A DNA stretch of 64,000 nt from Nostoc sp. PCC 7107 (GTDB taxonomy: Bacteria > Cyanobacteriota > Cyanobacteriia > Cyanobacteriales > Nostocaceae). A program made the translations under genes and the position numbers. The notes under the pieces were generated by a model. It ran no database searches, was not told the origin of the DNA, and saw only the letters and a program-made list of their open reading frames with translations. The stretch is taken from positions 4,482,501-4,546,500 of the forward strand of contig NC_019676.1 of the NCBI RefSeq assembly GCF_000316625.1, written 5' to 3'. This document shows, one piece after another, positions 55,744-64,000 of the stretch; positions within the stretch are counted from its first letter, which is position 1; each line of letters opens with the position of its first letter.

Positions 55744-56736
55744 CTAAAACTGCCGTAAAAACCGCAAATCGCTGGCGTAAAGACGGCGGATATCATCGAT
55801 TTGGTGTAACACCATTGCAAAGCGTTCCACACCAAAACCAGCAGCAAATCCCGTGTAAACCTCTGGGTCATAGCCTACAGATTTCATGACATTTGGATCA
55901 ACCATGCCGCAACCCATTACTTCCAACCAACGTCCGTTCCACTGTAAATCAACTTCAGCCGAAGGTTCGGTAAACGGGAAGTAACTAGCACGGAAGCGAA
56001 TTGGCAAGTCACCAAACATCGCTTGCAAAAACATTTTAATTGTGCCTTTGAGATCGGTAAAAGTTAGCCCCTCATCAATGGCTAAAAGTTCTATTTGATG
56101 GAAAACTGCCGAGTGCGTTGCGTCTACATTATCGCGCCGATAAACTCGTCCTGGAGCCACAACTCTAATTGGTGGTTCCTCTTTTTCCATATAACGGATT
56201 TGCACTGAGGAGGTGTGAGTCCGCAATAAATTACCATCTGGCAAATAAAATGTATCCTGCATATCACGGGCGGGATGGTCGGGTGGAGTATTCAGGGCTT
56301 CAAAATTGTAATAGTCGGTTTCCATTTCCGGCCCTTGGGCTACGGTGTAACCCATACCGACAAAAATATCCAGCGCTCGGTCGATAATGCCGTTGAGGGG
56401 ATGAATGCGACCTTGAGGGCGGAAAATTCCTGGCATCGTCACATCAAGGGTTTCGGCTTCAAGCAGTGCCTGAATTTGCGCGGCTTCCAAAGTAGCACGT
56501 TGTTTATCTAGACTAGTTTGCAGGGACTCTTTAACTGTATTGGCGATCGCGCCAATTTTAGGGCGTTCCTCTGCACTCATCTGCCCCATACTGCGTAACA
56601 ACGCCCCTAGTTGCCCTTTTTTACCCAGATAATTCACTCTGAGTTCCTCCAGACGTTCTAGGGTATCAGCAGCAGCGATCGCATTTTCTCCTTCCTGCTG
56701 TAATGCTAAAAGTTGAGTCTCTAAATTGCTAGTCAT
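55744..56736 (-). CDS. pheS: Phenylalanine-tRNA ligase alpha subunit
   Basis: A 330-residue class II aminoacyl-tRNA synthetase subunit that activates phenylalanine in an alpha2beta2 enzyme. The N-terminal coiled coil (1-85) binds tRNA. The catalytic core shows motif 1 ([25 protein letters not shown]), motif 2 ([26 protein letters not shown]) and motif 3 ([22 protein letters not shown]). [18 protein letters not shown] is the Phe pocket region. Full length. pheT is not adjacent, as is common in cyanobacteria. Confidence 0.96.
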   Translation of the reverse strand: MTSNLETQLLALQQEGENAIAAADTLERLEELRVNYLGKKGQLGALLRSMGQMSAEERPKIGAIANTVKESLQTSLDKQRATLEAAQIQALLEAETLDVTMPGIFRPQGRIHPLNGIIDRALDIFVGMGYTVAQGPEMETDYYNFEALNTPPDHPARDMQDTFYLPDGNLLRTHTSSVQIRYMEKEEPPIRVVAPGRVYRRDNVDATHSAVFHQIELLAIDEGLTFTDLKGTIKMFLQAMFGDLPIRFRASYFPFTEPSAEVDLQWNGRWLEVMGCGMVDPNVMKSVGYDPEVYTGFAAGFGVERFAMVLHQIDDIRRLYASDLRFLRQF

Positions 56737-56739
56737 TAG

Positions 56740-56939
56740 TTAATAGTCAATATTCAATGGTCAATAGTCAATGGTCAATAGCAAGCAGCTTGAACAAAGG
56801 ACAAATAAATTGATTTCTTTCTACCAGTTTAGAGGCGATCGCGCTTGGGAGGATTTTTTCTTTTGTATTTGTGATGTCAAACATTGACAATTGACTCTTA
56901 ACTGTTGACTATTGACTATTGACTATTAACTAATGACCT
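56740..56939. repeat. Two blocks of STRR heptamers between pheS and surE
   Basis: GTCAATATTCAATGGTCAAT and following (56748-56780), and GTTGACTATTGACTATTGAC (56901-56925). They are heptamer tandem repeats in opposite orientation, flanking a short unique piece with one HIP1-like site. Same class as at 12219-12252. Confidence 0.8.
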
Positions 56940-57737
56940 ATGAGATTACTCATTAGTAATGATGACGGTATTTTTGCTTTGGGTGTTCGTACCCTAGCCA
57001 ATTGCTTGGTAGAAGCCGGCCATGATGTAACTGTAGTTTGTCCCGATCGAGAGCGATCGGCTACCGGACATGGACTTACCTTACACCAGCCAATTCGCGC
57101 TGAAATTGTTGAATCCATGTTTCATCCCGCAATTAAAGCTTGGGCTTGCGATGGCACACCTTCCGATTGTGTAAAATTAGCACTCTGGGCTTTATTAGAT
57201 TCGCCTCCAGACTTGGTGCTTTCTGGTATTAACCAAGGTGCCAATTTAGGAACGGAAATTCTCTATTCCGGTACTGTTTCAGCAGCGATGGAAGGTGTGA
57301 TAGAAGGTATTTCCAGCATTGCTTTCAGCCTGACTAGTCATCTCTACAAAGACTTTCAACCTGCCGCTAAGTTTGCCAAAATTTTGGTTGAGCAACTAGC
57401 AGCCAAACCTCTACCAGATTTAATGTTGCTGAATGTTAATGTGCCTGCGGTGAAGTGGTCAGAAATTGCTGGAGTCACTTTTACTAGACAAGGAGTTAGG
57501 CGCTATGTTGATGTATTTGATAAGCGCATCGATCCCCGTGGTAAAACCTATTACTGGTTAACCGGAGAAGTTTTAGAAGATGTAGAACCCCCAATCGATG
57601 TAAATTTACCGCAAAATATCCCCATTGATGTGCATGTAATCAAGAAAAACCACATCAGTATTACGCCGTTGCAATACAACCTCACCTATGCAACAGGACT
57701 GGATAAATTGTCCCACTGGGAAATTCCTTTAACATAA
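56940..57737 (+). CDS. surE: SurE 5'/3'-nucleotidase
   Basis: A 265-residue metal-dependent phosphatase acting on nucleoside monophosphates. [16 protein letters not shown] has the metal-binding D8-D9, [16 protein letters not shown] the Ser/Asn loop, [15 protein letters not shown] and [24 protein letters not shown] the remaining ligands (N100 region). The start at ATG 56940 follows the heptamer repeats directly. Length is normal. Confidence 0.95.
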   Translation: MRLLISNDDGIFALGVRTLANCLVEAGHDVTVVCPDRERSATGHGLTLHQPIRAEIVESMFHPAIKAWACDGTPSDCVKLALWALLDSPPDLVLSGINQGANLGTEILYSGTVSAAMEGVIEGISSIAFSLTSHLYKDFQPAAKFAKILVEQLAAKPLPDLMLLNVNVPAVKWSEIAGVTFTRQGVRRYVDVFDKRIDPRGKTYYWLTGEVLEDVEPPIDVNLPQNIPIDVHVIKKNHISITPLQYNLTYATGLDKLSHWEIPLT

Positions 57738-58122
57738 GTATTATTATATACATTCAATCTATAAATAACTACATAATGAGATTCATCCAGCAACTGGGAA
57801 AAATAAGTATGAGCATCTTAACTTACTGCTTACTATCTCCAGTTTCCTGCCTTTAGCATTTTTCTTACCAGTTAAATGCGTCACAGAAAAATTTAGGTTA
57901 TAAAGTAGGAGCGTTTTGATATTACTGATACATATAATGTGGGAACAATTAAGGTAACTCTTTTGCAGTATTTCTTGTACATTTACAAAATCTACTCCAA
58001 ACAAGGTATGCTGTTTTACCAAGAAAAACATTCTCTACCAAATGTGGTAAAACAGCATAGACTTAACCAAACAAGTAACATTTCTGTTCTTGATCGCCCG
58101 CTCAGTCCAGCAAACAACACCC
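57738..58122. other. Intergenic region with a strong hairpin
   Basis: TATGCTGTTTTACCA (58007-58021) and its exact reverse complement (58045-58059) enclose 23 nt. The 9-mer CCAAACAAG lies on both outer sides (57997-58005 and 58067-58075). The remainder has no gene. The structure is in the leader of the MBL-fold gene starting at 58123. Confidence 0.7.
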
Positions 58123-59019
58123 ATGTCTAGGATAGAGAACCAATTTACCGTACAATTTTGGGGTGTTCGTGGCAGCATCCCCAGTCCAGGGCCACACACT
58201 GTCCGCTATGGCGGTAATACCCCTTGCATTGAGATGCAAGCGGGCGGTAAACGCTTAATTTTCGATGGTGGTACAGGGCTGCATGTTTTGGGACAATCTT
58301 TATTGCGCCAAATGCCCATAGAAGCTCATCTGTTGTTCACTCATTCCCACTGGGATCACATGCAGGGGTTTCCCTTTTTTGTGCCTGGGTTTGTCAGAGG
58401 GAATAATTTTCATATTTATGGTGCGATCGCTCCTGATGGTTCAACTATCGAGCAACGCCTCAACGACCAGATGCTTCACCCTAATTTCCCTGTGCCGTTG
58501 CAGATTATGCAAGCTAACTTGCATTTTCATGATGTCAAACCAGGGCAACCCATTCACATTAATGACATTACCATAGAAACGGCATCGCTGAATCATCCAG
58601 GTGAAGCAGTAGGCTATCGAGTTAACTGGCGTGGTGGTGCTGCTGTATATATCACCGATACGGAACATTTTCCGGACAGGCTGGATGAAAACGTTCTTTG
58701 GCTATCTCGCAATGCGGACATCCTCATCTACGATTGTACATACACTGACGAGGAATATTATTCGCCAAAGTCACCGAAAATTGGCTGGGGACATTCCACC
58801 TGGCAAGAAGCAGTGAAAATTGCTAAAGCGGCTAATGTCAAGACATTGGTAATCTTCCACCATGATCCGGCTCATGATGATGACTTTTTGGATGCTGTAG
58901 GAGAAGAAGCAGCTAAGGAATTTCCCGGCGCGATTATGGCACGGGAAAGAATGGTGCTGCAAGTTTCTACATCTGTTCCATTATCAGAATCTTTTCCTGT
59001 TAGTAAATTGTCTGGGTGA
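58123..59019 (+). CDS. MBL-fold metallo-hydrolase
   Basis: A 298-residue metallo-beta-lactamase-fold protein. The N-terminal motif VQFWGVRGSIPSPGPHTVRYGGNTPC is typical of the RNase Z/PhnP-like branch. Zinc ligands are in THSHWDHMQGFPFF (H-x-H-x-D-H), ETASLNHPGEAVGYRV, ITDTEHF and IFHHDPAHDDDF. It would be a phosphodiesterase or similar hydrolase; the substrate is not known. I prefer ATG 58123 to ATG 58090, which adds eleven unconserved residues. Similar proteins are conserved in cyanobacteria. Confidence 0.88.
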   Translation: MSRIENQFTVQFWGVRGSIPSPGPHTVRYGGNTPCIEMQAGGKRLIFDGGTGLHVLGQSLLRQMPIEAHLLFTHSHWDHMQGFPFFVPGFVRGNNFHIYGAIAPDGSTIEQRLNDQMLHPNFPVPLQIMQANLHFHDVKPGQPIHINDITIETASLNHPGEAVGYRVNWRGGAAVYITDTEHFPDRLDENVLWLSRNADILIYDCTYTDEEYYSPKSPKIGWGHSTWQEAVKIAKAANVKTLVIFHHDPAHDDDFLDAVGEEAAKEFPGAIMARERMVLQVSTSVPLSESFPVSKLSG

Positions 59020-59335
59020 AGTTGTCTGTCAAGCAATTGTAGATTTTAGATTAGATTGGTGATCAAGAGCTATAAGCGCGAGATTTTACCTCATGAGAAC
59101 ACTGGTAAAACTGGAGGACAAAGGTGTAAGTTCATTAAAGTTACAACTTGTACATCAAGAACTTACCCATAAAAACGCAAAATCAAAGGCTTGGGTAGTT
59201 CAGGAGTATTAGGTGTTCACAATCCTTATACCCTGATCATACCTACACCTGCATACAGCTTGTCTTTCTTTCATTGGTGTTTCATCAGGTTGCTTGTGAC
59301 TCATGGCTAAATAAACCTCAAATTCCAGAATCTAC
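59020..59335. other. Intergenic region before ribF
   Basis: About 315 bp with no recognisable gene and no FMN riboswitch elements that I can see. It should hold the ribF promoter. Confidence 0.5.
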
Positions 59336-60394
59336 GTGCTAAATTTGTCTCAAAATGGATGTTCTGTGTGGGTTGCGTCTTCAACCGCATCGGTTCTCAG
59401 GCCAACTAATGTTGCGCTGGGCAAATTTGATGGCGTACATCTTGGCCATCAAAAGGTAATTCAGCCGATTCTACAACCATCACCGAACAAAGATGAGGGA
59501 AGTGGAAGATTTGGAGATGATGCCAATCAACCCCCAACACCAGAACTGACATACTCAACAGTTGTCACTTTTCGTCCCCATCCACAGGAATTTTTTACAG
59601 GGACACCCCGTACTTGGTTGACACCACTGGATGAAAAAGTTCAACAATTGCGATCGCTTGGGGTTGAACAGCTAGTACTATTACCCTTCGATAAGGAATT
59701 ATCAGCTTTATCTCCTGAAGATTTTGTCGATAAAATTCTCGTCCAACAATTACAATGTCAGCGAATTAGTGTTGGGCAAGATTTTTGTTTTGGCAAACAA
59801 CGCCAAGGTACTGCTAAAGATTTACGATTACTCGCGGCCAAGTACAATATTCCCGTTACTATTGTTCCATTACAAACTCATACAGATAATCTCTCCGACA
59901 GTGGATTTGTCAGCCTACCTCCCATTAGCACTTCCCTGATTCGCCAGTGTCTCGAAAGCGGCGATATTAAAAGCGCCAATTTATGCCTAGGAAGACCTTA
60001 CACTCTCTTCGGTGTTGTTATTCAAGGTCAACAACTAGGTAGAACAATTGGTTTTCCTACTGCTAATCTCCAAATACCTGGCGATAAATTTTTACCCCGC
60101 CAAGGTGTTTACGCTGTCAGGGTATCTATTTTGCGTGATATACCAGATGCAACTACACCACATTTGATTTTGGGAGTTATGAACATCGGTAATCGCCCTA
60201 CCGTCAACGGTACGAATTCATCTGTGGAAGTACATCTGTTTGATTGGTCTGGGGATTTATACGGTCAGCAATTGGCTGTACAACTCATCGAATTTTTACG
60301 CCCAGAACAGAAATTTGCCTCTTTAGAAGCCCTGAAAACCCAGATTCAGCAAGACTCTACCATTGCTCGGAAAATTTTGAGTGGAGAATGCTAA
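59336..60394 (+). CDS. ribF: Bifunctional riboflavin kinase / FAD synthetase
   Basis: A 352-residue enzyme making FMN from riboflavin and FAD from FMN. The N-terminal adenylyltransferase has VALGKFDGVHLGHQKVI (HxGH nucleotide-binding site), FRPHPQEFF, and ISVGQDFCFGKQRQG. The C-terminal riboflavin kinase (about 215-345) has GRPYTLFGVVIQGQQLGRTIGFPTANL (the G-x-x-x-G-F-P-T-A-N signature) and GVMNIGNRPTV...EVHLFDWSGDLYG. A slightly longer loop than usual (about 48-66, SPNKDEGSGRFGDDANQPP) sits near the active site. The start is GTG 59336; there is no ATG before the conserved core. Confidence 0.93.
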   Translation: MLNLSQNGCSVWVASSTASVLRPTNVALGKFDGVHLGHQKVIQPILQPSPNKDEGSGRFGDDANQPPTPELTYSTVVTFRPHPQEFFTGTPRTWLTPLDEKVQQLRSLGVEQLVLLPFDKELSALSPEDFVDKILVQQLQCQRISVGQDFCFGKQRQGTAKDLRLLAAKYNIPVTIVPLQTHTDNLSDSGFVSLPPISTSLIRQCLESGDIKSANLCLGRPYTLFGVVIQGQQLGRTIGFPTANLQIPGDKFLPRQGVYAVRVSILRDIPDATTPHLILGVMNIGNRPTVNGTNSSVEVHLFDWSGDLYGQQLAVQLIEFLRPEQKFASLEALKTQIQQDSTIARKILSGEC

Positions 60395-60502
60395 CTTCTG
60401 GTGTTGAAGTGGGAATACTGAAAATCAGGGAGTGGGGAATAAGGCATAGGTTATTCTCCATTCCAGTTCCTAATCGCCCATTCCTCAATTATTCTGTGGT
60501 GC

Positions 60503-61411
60503 ATGAGAGAACAAATTGAAGCTTTAACCCAAAATCTAGCTCATACCATTGTCGGCAAAACCGAGGCAATTCGTTTGGTATTAGTAGCCTTATTAAGTGG
60601 TGGTCATGCGTTATTGGAAGATGTTCCTGGAGTTGGTAAGACGCTACTGGCTAAATCTTTGGCGCGTTCCCTAGATGGTAAGTTTCAACGACTGCAATGC
60701 ACTCCTGATTTACTACCCACAGATATTACTGGGACTAATATTTGGAACCCAAAAACTGGTGAATTTACCTTTCTTCCTGGGCCAGTGTTTGCCAACGTAC
60801 TTCTAGCTGATGAAATTAACCGCGCTACACCCCGCACCCAGTCAGCTTTACTGGAAGTAATGGAAGAAAGTCAGGTGACAGTCGATGGTGTTTCTCGTAC
60901 AGTTCCTCAGCCATTTTTTGTAATTGCTACCCAGAACCCAATTGAGTATCAAGGTACTTTCCCGTTACCTGAAGCGCAGATGGATAGATTTATGTTGTCC
61001 TTGAGTTTAGGTTATCCTTCCGCACAAGAAGAATTACAAATGCTGCAAAATCTTCAACAAAGGGCAAATGTAACCCAATTGCAGCCGTGTATTAGCTTGG
61101 CAGAATTACAACAACTACGTCAAATCTGCTCCAAGGTAAAGGTAGAATCTTCTTTGCAAGAGTACATCTTAGAATTGGTACGCGCAACGCGCCATGATGA
61201 AGAAATTACTTTGGGTGTCAGTCCGCGCGGAACTGTAGCATTACAAAAAGCTACTCAAGCTTTAGCATTTATTTCTGGGCGTGATTATGCGATTCCCGAT
61301 GATATAAAATTTCTTGTGCCTTACGTTCTCTGCCATCGCCTCATTCCCAGAGGAGGACGTAATTCTAGAACGATTGTAGAAAGATTATTGCGATCGCTGC
61401 CTATTCCCTAA
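60503..61411 (+). CDS. MoxR-family AAA+ ATPase
   Basis: A 302-residue MoxR ATPase. LLEDVPGVGKTLLAKSLARS is Walker A, FANVLLADEINRATPRTQSALLEVMEE Walker B with the MoxR extension, VIATQNPIEYQGTFPLPEAQMDRF sensor 1 with the arginine region, and the C-terminal lid (about 215-300) contains VSPRGTVALQKATQALAF (sensor 2) and DDIKFLVPYVLCHRL. MoxR proteins act as chaperone-like ATPases, usually with VWA-domain partners; no VWA gene follows here. It lies 108 bp after ribF. Confidence 0.92.
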   Translation: MREQIEALTQNLAHTIVGKTEAIRLVLVALLSGGHALLEDVPGVGKTLLAKSLARSLDGKFQRLQCTPDLLPTDITGTNIWNPKTGEFTFLPGPVFANVLLADEINRATPRTQSALLEVMEESQVTVDGVSRTVPQPFFVIATQNPIEYQGTFPLPEAQMDRFMLSLSLGYPSAQEELQMLQNLQQRANVTQLQPCISLAELQQLRQICSKVKVESSLQEYILELVRATRHDEEITLGVSPRGTVALQKATQALAFISGRDYAIPDDIKFLVPYVLCHRLIPRGGRNSRTIVERLLRSLPIP

Positions 61412-61493
61412 CTCAAGTTACAATACACTTCGATTCCCTTACGCTGCTTGGATTTGCCCGTGTTAGGATCACCAACAAATAAGGTGAATAGCA

Positions 61494-61751
61494 ATGAAAG
61501 CGATCGAAGTAACTGGCAAAATTGACTCTGAAGGAAACTTAATTTTAGATCAGCCGATTCGGGAAATCACTTATCCTTATCAAGTGCGGGTGATTGTGTT
61601 AGTTCCAGAACCCACAGCAGCAGAAGAAATTGATCCTGATGATACACCCGTTGAAGAAATTAAAGCCAGCTTAAGGAGGGCTTTACAGCAAGCTAAAACG
61701 GGTCAAACTAGACCAATTAGTGAGCTATGGGACAGGATTGATGCAGAGTAA
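61494..61751 (+). CDS. Probable antitoxin of a RelE/ParE-type pair
   Basis: An 85-residue acidic protein: MKAIEVTGKIDSEGNLILDQ then PIREITYPYQVRVIVLVPEP (an N-terminal swapped-hairpin-like beta part), and a C-terminal helix PVEEIKASLRRALQQAKTGQ and PISELWDRIDAE that would wrap the toxin. Its last codons overlap the start of the next gene (ATGCAGAGTAA). This layout is common for cyanobacterial antitoxins with a RelE-like partner. Confidence 0.72.
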   Translation: MKAIEVTGKIDSEGNLILDQPIREITYPYQVRVIVLVPEPTAAEEIDPDDTPVEEIKASLRRALQQAKTGQTRPISELWDRIDAE

Positions 61752-62103
61752 TAATCCGGTGTCAATGAGGTTCTCAGATGAGTTTGAGGAGCAACTTTAC
61801 AAACTCTCAAAAAGATTTCGCAATATTCGTTCTGATGTGCAACCAATTATTGAGGAACTACAGCAAGGAAATATAGTCGGAGACGGAATTGGGCGTATTG
61901 GTGAGGAGTACGTTGTTTATAAGGTGAGAGTTCGCAATAGTAATATTCAAAAAGGTAAAAGTGCTGGATATCGCTTAATTTATCAACTTGAGTCACCTAC
62001 AAGTATTTTGTTACTCACAATTTATGCCAAATCTGACCGAGAAGATATTGGTGCAAATGAAATTCGAGATATTGTAGCTAATTTTGATAGTGAAGAAAGC
62101 TAA
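61741..62103 (+). CDS. RelE/ParE-superfamily-like toxin
   Basis: A 120-residue basic protein with start ATG 61741 inside the end of the antitoxin gene. RFSDEFEEQLYKLSKRFRN is the first helix pair, IEELQQGNIVGDGIGRIGEEYVVYKVRVRNSN the beta region, and KGKSAGYRLIYQLESPTSILLLTIYAKSDREDI the typical G-x-R-x-I/V-Y...L-L-x-I-Y-x-K-S-D ending of RelE-like toxins. Activity as an mRNA endonuclease is inferred from the family. It may alternatively start at ATG 61765 (MRFSDEF). Confidence 0.78.
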   Translation: MQSNNPVSMRFSDEFEEQLYKLSKRFRNIRSDVQPIIEELQQGNIVGDGIGRIGEEYVVYKVRVRNSNIQKGKSAGYRLIYQLESPTSILLLTIYAKSDREDIGANEIRDIVANFDSEES

Positions 62104-62122
62104 AACTTGATAAATTACCAAC

Positions 62123-62155
62123 AAAAAACCCCGCATTGAAGCGGGGCTTTTTGTT
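62123..62155. terminator. Bidirectional rho-independent terminator
   Basis: AAAAAA-CCCCGC-ATTGAA-GCGGGG-CTTTTT (62123-62151). A 6-bp GC stem with A-run and T-run on the two sides serves both the toxin gene ending at 62103 and the convergent porin ending at 62183. Confidence 0.9.
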
Positions 62156-62182
62156 GACAGTTATCTCAAGATTTGCAACTTC

Positions 62183-63940
62183 TTAGAATGTGAAGGTTGT
62201 TCTGAGAGTACCGATGAATGCGTCGTCATTGTTGTCGTTCTGGCCAGGAGAAGACAACCAGATTACACCAGGAGTGATGGAAATGTTATCAGAGACGCGA
62301 TATTTGTAGAAGCCTTCAACTTGAAATGGTAGATCGTTGTTACCGCCTGATACTGAGGTTCGACCAATAGCATAAGGTTGAACGCCACCAAAAATACCGA
62401 GAACGTTTCCTCTCTTACCAAAGTCAGGTAGTGCTATACCAGCACCATAGCTCCAAACTTCTTTGTCATCACCTACACCAAAGCCGGTGACATCGCTGTA
62501 AGAGATAAAGCCACTGATGGAGAGTTTTTCGCTGGGTCTAAATGCTGCTGACAGACCGAAGGAATTTGATGAAGATGCGTTTGGCAGATTATTGGCGAAG
62601 CTAGTGCCTACAACACCTGCGCCGGTTGTTCCACCAGCTAGTGTCAGACCTTCACCATTATCAAATAACGCACTACCTGCACCATTATAACTGTGAACGT
62701 AGGTAGCAGCGACAGCTACGCGATCGCCAATCCCAAAGTTCAATTGTCCCAAAGCAGAGTAGTTACCGTTAAACAGACCTTCACCAGAAGTTGGACTATC
62801 AGCTTCAGATGCTAAGTAACCTACGGTGATAGAACTGGGCTTGATAATACTGCCACCTTGGCCAAAAGGTATGTTAAAGGCGATACCTGCGCCACCACCA
62901 ATGCGGTAAATGGGGTTTTCGGAGGAGAAGGTGGACAATGCACCGTTACCACCGTCAGTTTTGTCAAAGAAGTAGGGGTTGTTAACAGCAGCGTAGTGGC
63001 TGTGTTTACCACCAGCAGCAGCTAAGTAAACTTGCACCGGGCCAAGGGGAGCTTCGTAAGTTAGGCGGTCTACTTCTACGCCGTTGTTACGGTCTTCGTT
63101 ACCGCCTACATTAAAGGTTTGAGTAGCTTCTGAACTACCGATAGCAGCATTATTGCGGTCTGTTAAATTAAAAGCACTTGAGTTACTAGCTGTCAAACGA
63201 GTAGTCAACACGTCTCTACCGGTGAAGCTAGTTTGCAAGCCTAGGCGGACTCTGTCTTGGAAGACAGTGTTATTGTTATTCCCGCTGTTATCGCCAAATA
63301 CATCGCTAACAGCAAAAATTGCTTCACCAACGAGTTTGGTTGTGGTTGAGAATTGATTAGCTTCTAATTCAGCAGTGCGTGCTTCTAAAGCATCTACACG
63401 ACCACGCAAGGTTGCTAATTCAGCGGAAAATTCTTCTTGTAACCGCTGTAAAGTTGCTAAATCTTGTTTGGTTACTAAATCAGCTGTTGCTGTTGCAATC
63501 AATTCGTTTACCCGATCCAAACAAGCGTTCAAACCAGCAGCGAATTCATAACGGGTGAGAGCGCGATTACCACGGTAAGTACCGTTAGGATAACCAGCAA
63601 TACAACCGTAACGCTCTACCAAGGACTGTAATGCTTGGAATGCCCAGTCTGTGGGTTGTACGTCAGAAAACTGGGAGACTGAAGTTACTTGAGACAGCGA
63701 ATTGCTGGTTTTGCCTTCGTTGCTGTAACGGTTAACTTGGTCTAAAACTTTGCTGTCGTTGTTAGTAGGAGCCGCTTGTGCCAAAATTTCTGGCTGGGTA
63801 ACTTCTACTGCAACGGTTTTTTCAGTTGTTGAAACTTCTGCACTGGCATTAGGAGCTGCAATCGCTGTTGCTGAAACGAGTAGGGTTGCTCCTAAGACTG
63901 CCGGGCTAACCACGAGTGATTTCCACAAGAGATTAGACAT
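62183..63940 (-). CDS. SLH-domain OprB-family outer-membrane porin
   Basis: A 585-residue cyanobacterial major porin type. ATG 63940 is preceded by GAGGAG. The signal peptide has core SLVVSPAVLGATLLVSATAIAA. One SLH domain (about 90-150) reads VSQFSDVQPTDWAFQALQSL with GCIAGYPNGTYRG and ALTRYEFAAGLNACLDR; it anchors the protein to peptidoglycan. A coiled coil (about 150-195) follows, then a 16-strand-type OprB barrel to the final residue F (FIGTLRTTFTF). Such porins let small solutes, including inorganic ions, through the outer membrane; close relatives have been linked to iron uptake. It converges on the terminator at 62123. Confidence 0.92.
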   Translation of the reverse strand: MSNLLWKSLVVSPAVLGATLLVSATAIAAPNASAEVSTTEKTVAVEVTQPEILAQAAPTNNDSKVLDQVNRYSNEGKTSNSLSQVTSVSQFSDVQPTDWAFQALQSLVERYGCIAGYPNGTYRGNRALTRYEFAAGLNACLDRVNELIATATADLVTKQDLATLQRLQEEFSAELATLRGRVDALEARTAELEANQFSTTTKLVGEAIFAVSDVFGDNSGNNNNTVFQDRVRLGLQTSFTGRDVLTTRLTASNSSAFNLTDRNNAAIGSSEATQTFNVGGNEDRNNGVEVDRLTYEAPLGPVQVYLAAAGGKHSHYAAVNNPYFFDKTDGGNGALSTFSSENPIYRIGGGAGIAFNIPFGQGGSIIKPSSITVGYLASEADSPTSGEGLFNGNYSALGQLNFGIGDRVAVAATYVHSYNGAGSALFDNGEGLTLAGGTTGAGVVGTSFANNLPNASSSNSFGLSAAFRPSEKLSISGFISYSDVTGFGVGDDKEVWSYGAGIALPDFGKRGNVLGIFGGVQPYAIGRTSVSGGNNDLPFQVEGFYKYRVSDNISITPGVIWLSSPGQNDNNDDAFIGTLRTTFTF

Positions 63941-64000
63941 TTTTACTTTTCTCCTCACACCTTGTATAGACAATTGTTTCGTGACACCTTTTCTCAAAAA

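Noticed and set aside
55728-55871. N-terminal extension of the small hypothetical protein
   Set aside because: The extension is antisense-free but overlaps the end of pheS on the same strand in another frame; ATG 55727 with an upstream AGG is the better start.
57783-58130. Short frames upstream of the MBL-fold gene
   Set aside because: They cross the inverted repeat and have no conserved features.
1-64000. CRISPR array or prophage
   Set aside because: No regularly spaced direct repeats with unique spacers and no phage structural or integrase genes were seen.

Overview
The window looks like chromosomal DNA of a filamentous, Nostoc/Anabaena-type cyanobacterium. Supporting signs are very frequent HIP1 octamers (GCGATCGC), short tandem heptamer repeats of the TTGACTA type, large multidomain kinases of the HstK type, an SLH/OprB porin, a CyaC-type hybrid adenylate cyclase, and XisI and Uma2 gene remnants. 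There are no rRNA or standard tRNA genes. Apart from small repeats, toxin-antitoxin pairs and gene relics it reads as ordinary core and signalling chromosome.

Layout. 1-4377 (minus): a partial TonB-like protein and the CyaC hybrid kinase/adenylate cyclase. 5.3-9.1 kb: a GNAT acetyltransferase, a protein of unknown function, HisC and a YqiA-like esterase. 9.2-12.2 kb: a FecR-domain exported protein with a long Gly/Asn/Pro repeat tail, divergent from an outer-membrane barrel-like protein. 12.2-19.3 kb: a mercaptopyruvate-type sulfurtransferase, an MnmC/MnmD-like methyltransferase, an HD-GYP response regulator, GlmU, a Thr-nucleophile asparaginase/isoaspartyl peptidase and a 52-residue DUF2256 protein. 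19.5-33.4 kb (minus): a probable operon of two giant paralogous Ser/Thr-kinase/AAA/histidine-kinase proteins followed by a PAS histidine kinase. 33.7-37.6 kb: a multi-GAF sensor overlapping an alpha/beta hydrolase. 37.8-38.9 kb: PyrD.

40.0-42.4 kb is the most striking region. It holds a Ro60 orthologue (TROVE plus VWA domains, rsr) with three tRNA-like Y RNAs (YrlA type) immediately upstream and a fourth downstream. All four share an acceptor stem and T arm, and a conserved hairpin module (GNAA- or UUCG-type loop, then a GNCGAAGAAU...GGGUUAUCG-like strand) that resembles the Ro60-binding part of Y RNAs. Here the RNA ends appear to sit in the tRNA-like acceptor stem. In copy 1 the strands of the Ro60 module are in a different order, and copy 4 has no D arm. 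By analogy with other bacteria this should be an RNA quality-control or RNA-degradation RNP.

42.6-50.2 kb: a peptidoglycan-binding-domain membrane protein, an NB-ARC STAND ATPase, an XisI relic, a CHASE2 Ser/Thr kinase and a LabA-like NYN protein. 50.2-54.8 kb: LeuA, a Uma2 pseudogene, a DapF homologue in which both catalytic cysteines are serine, and a short RecQ. 54.8-64 kb: a DUF433/DUF5615 toxin-antitoxin pair, a small hypothetical protein, PheS, SurE, an MBL-fold hydrolase, RibF, a MoxR ATPase, a second toxin-antitoxin-like pair, a terminator and the SLH/OprB porin.

All calls come from reading the sequence and recalling protein families; no database search was run.
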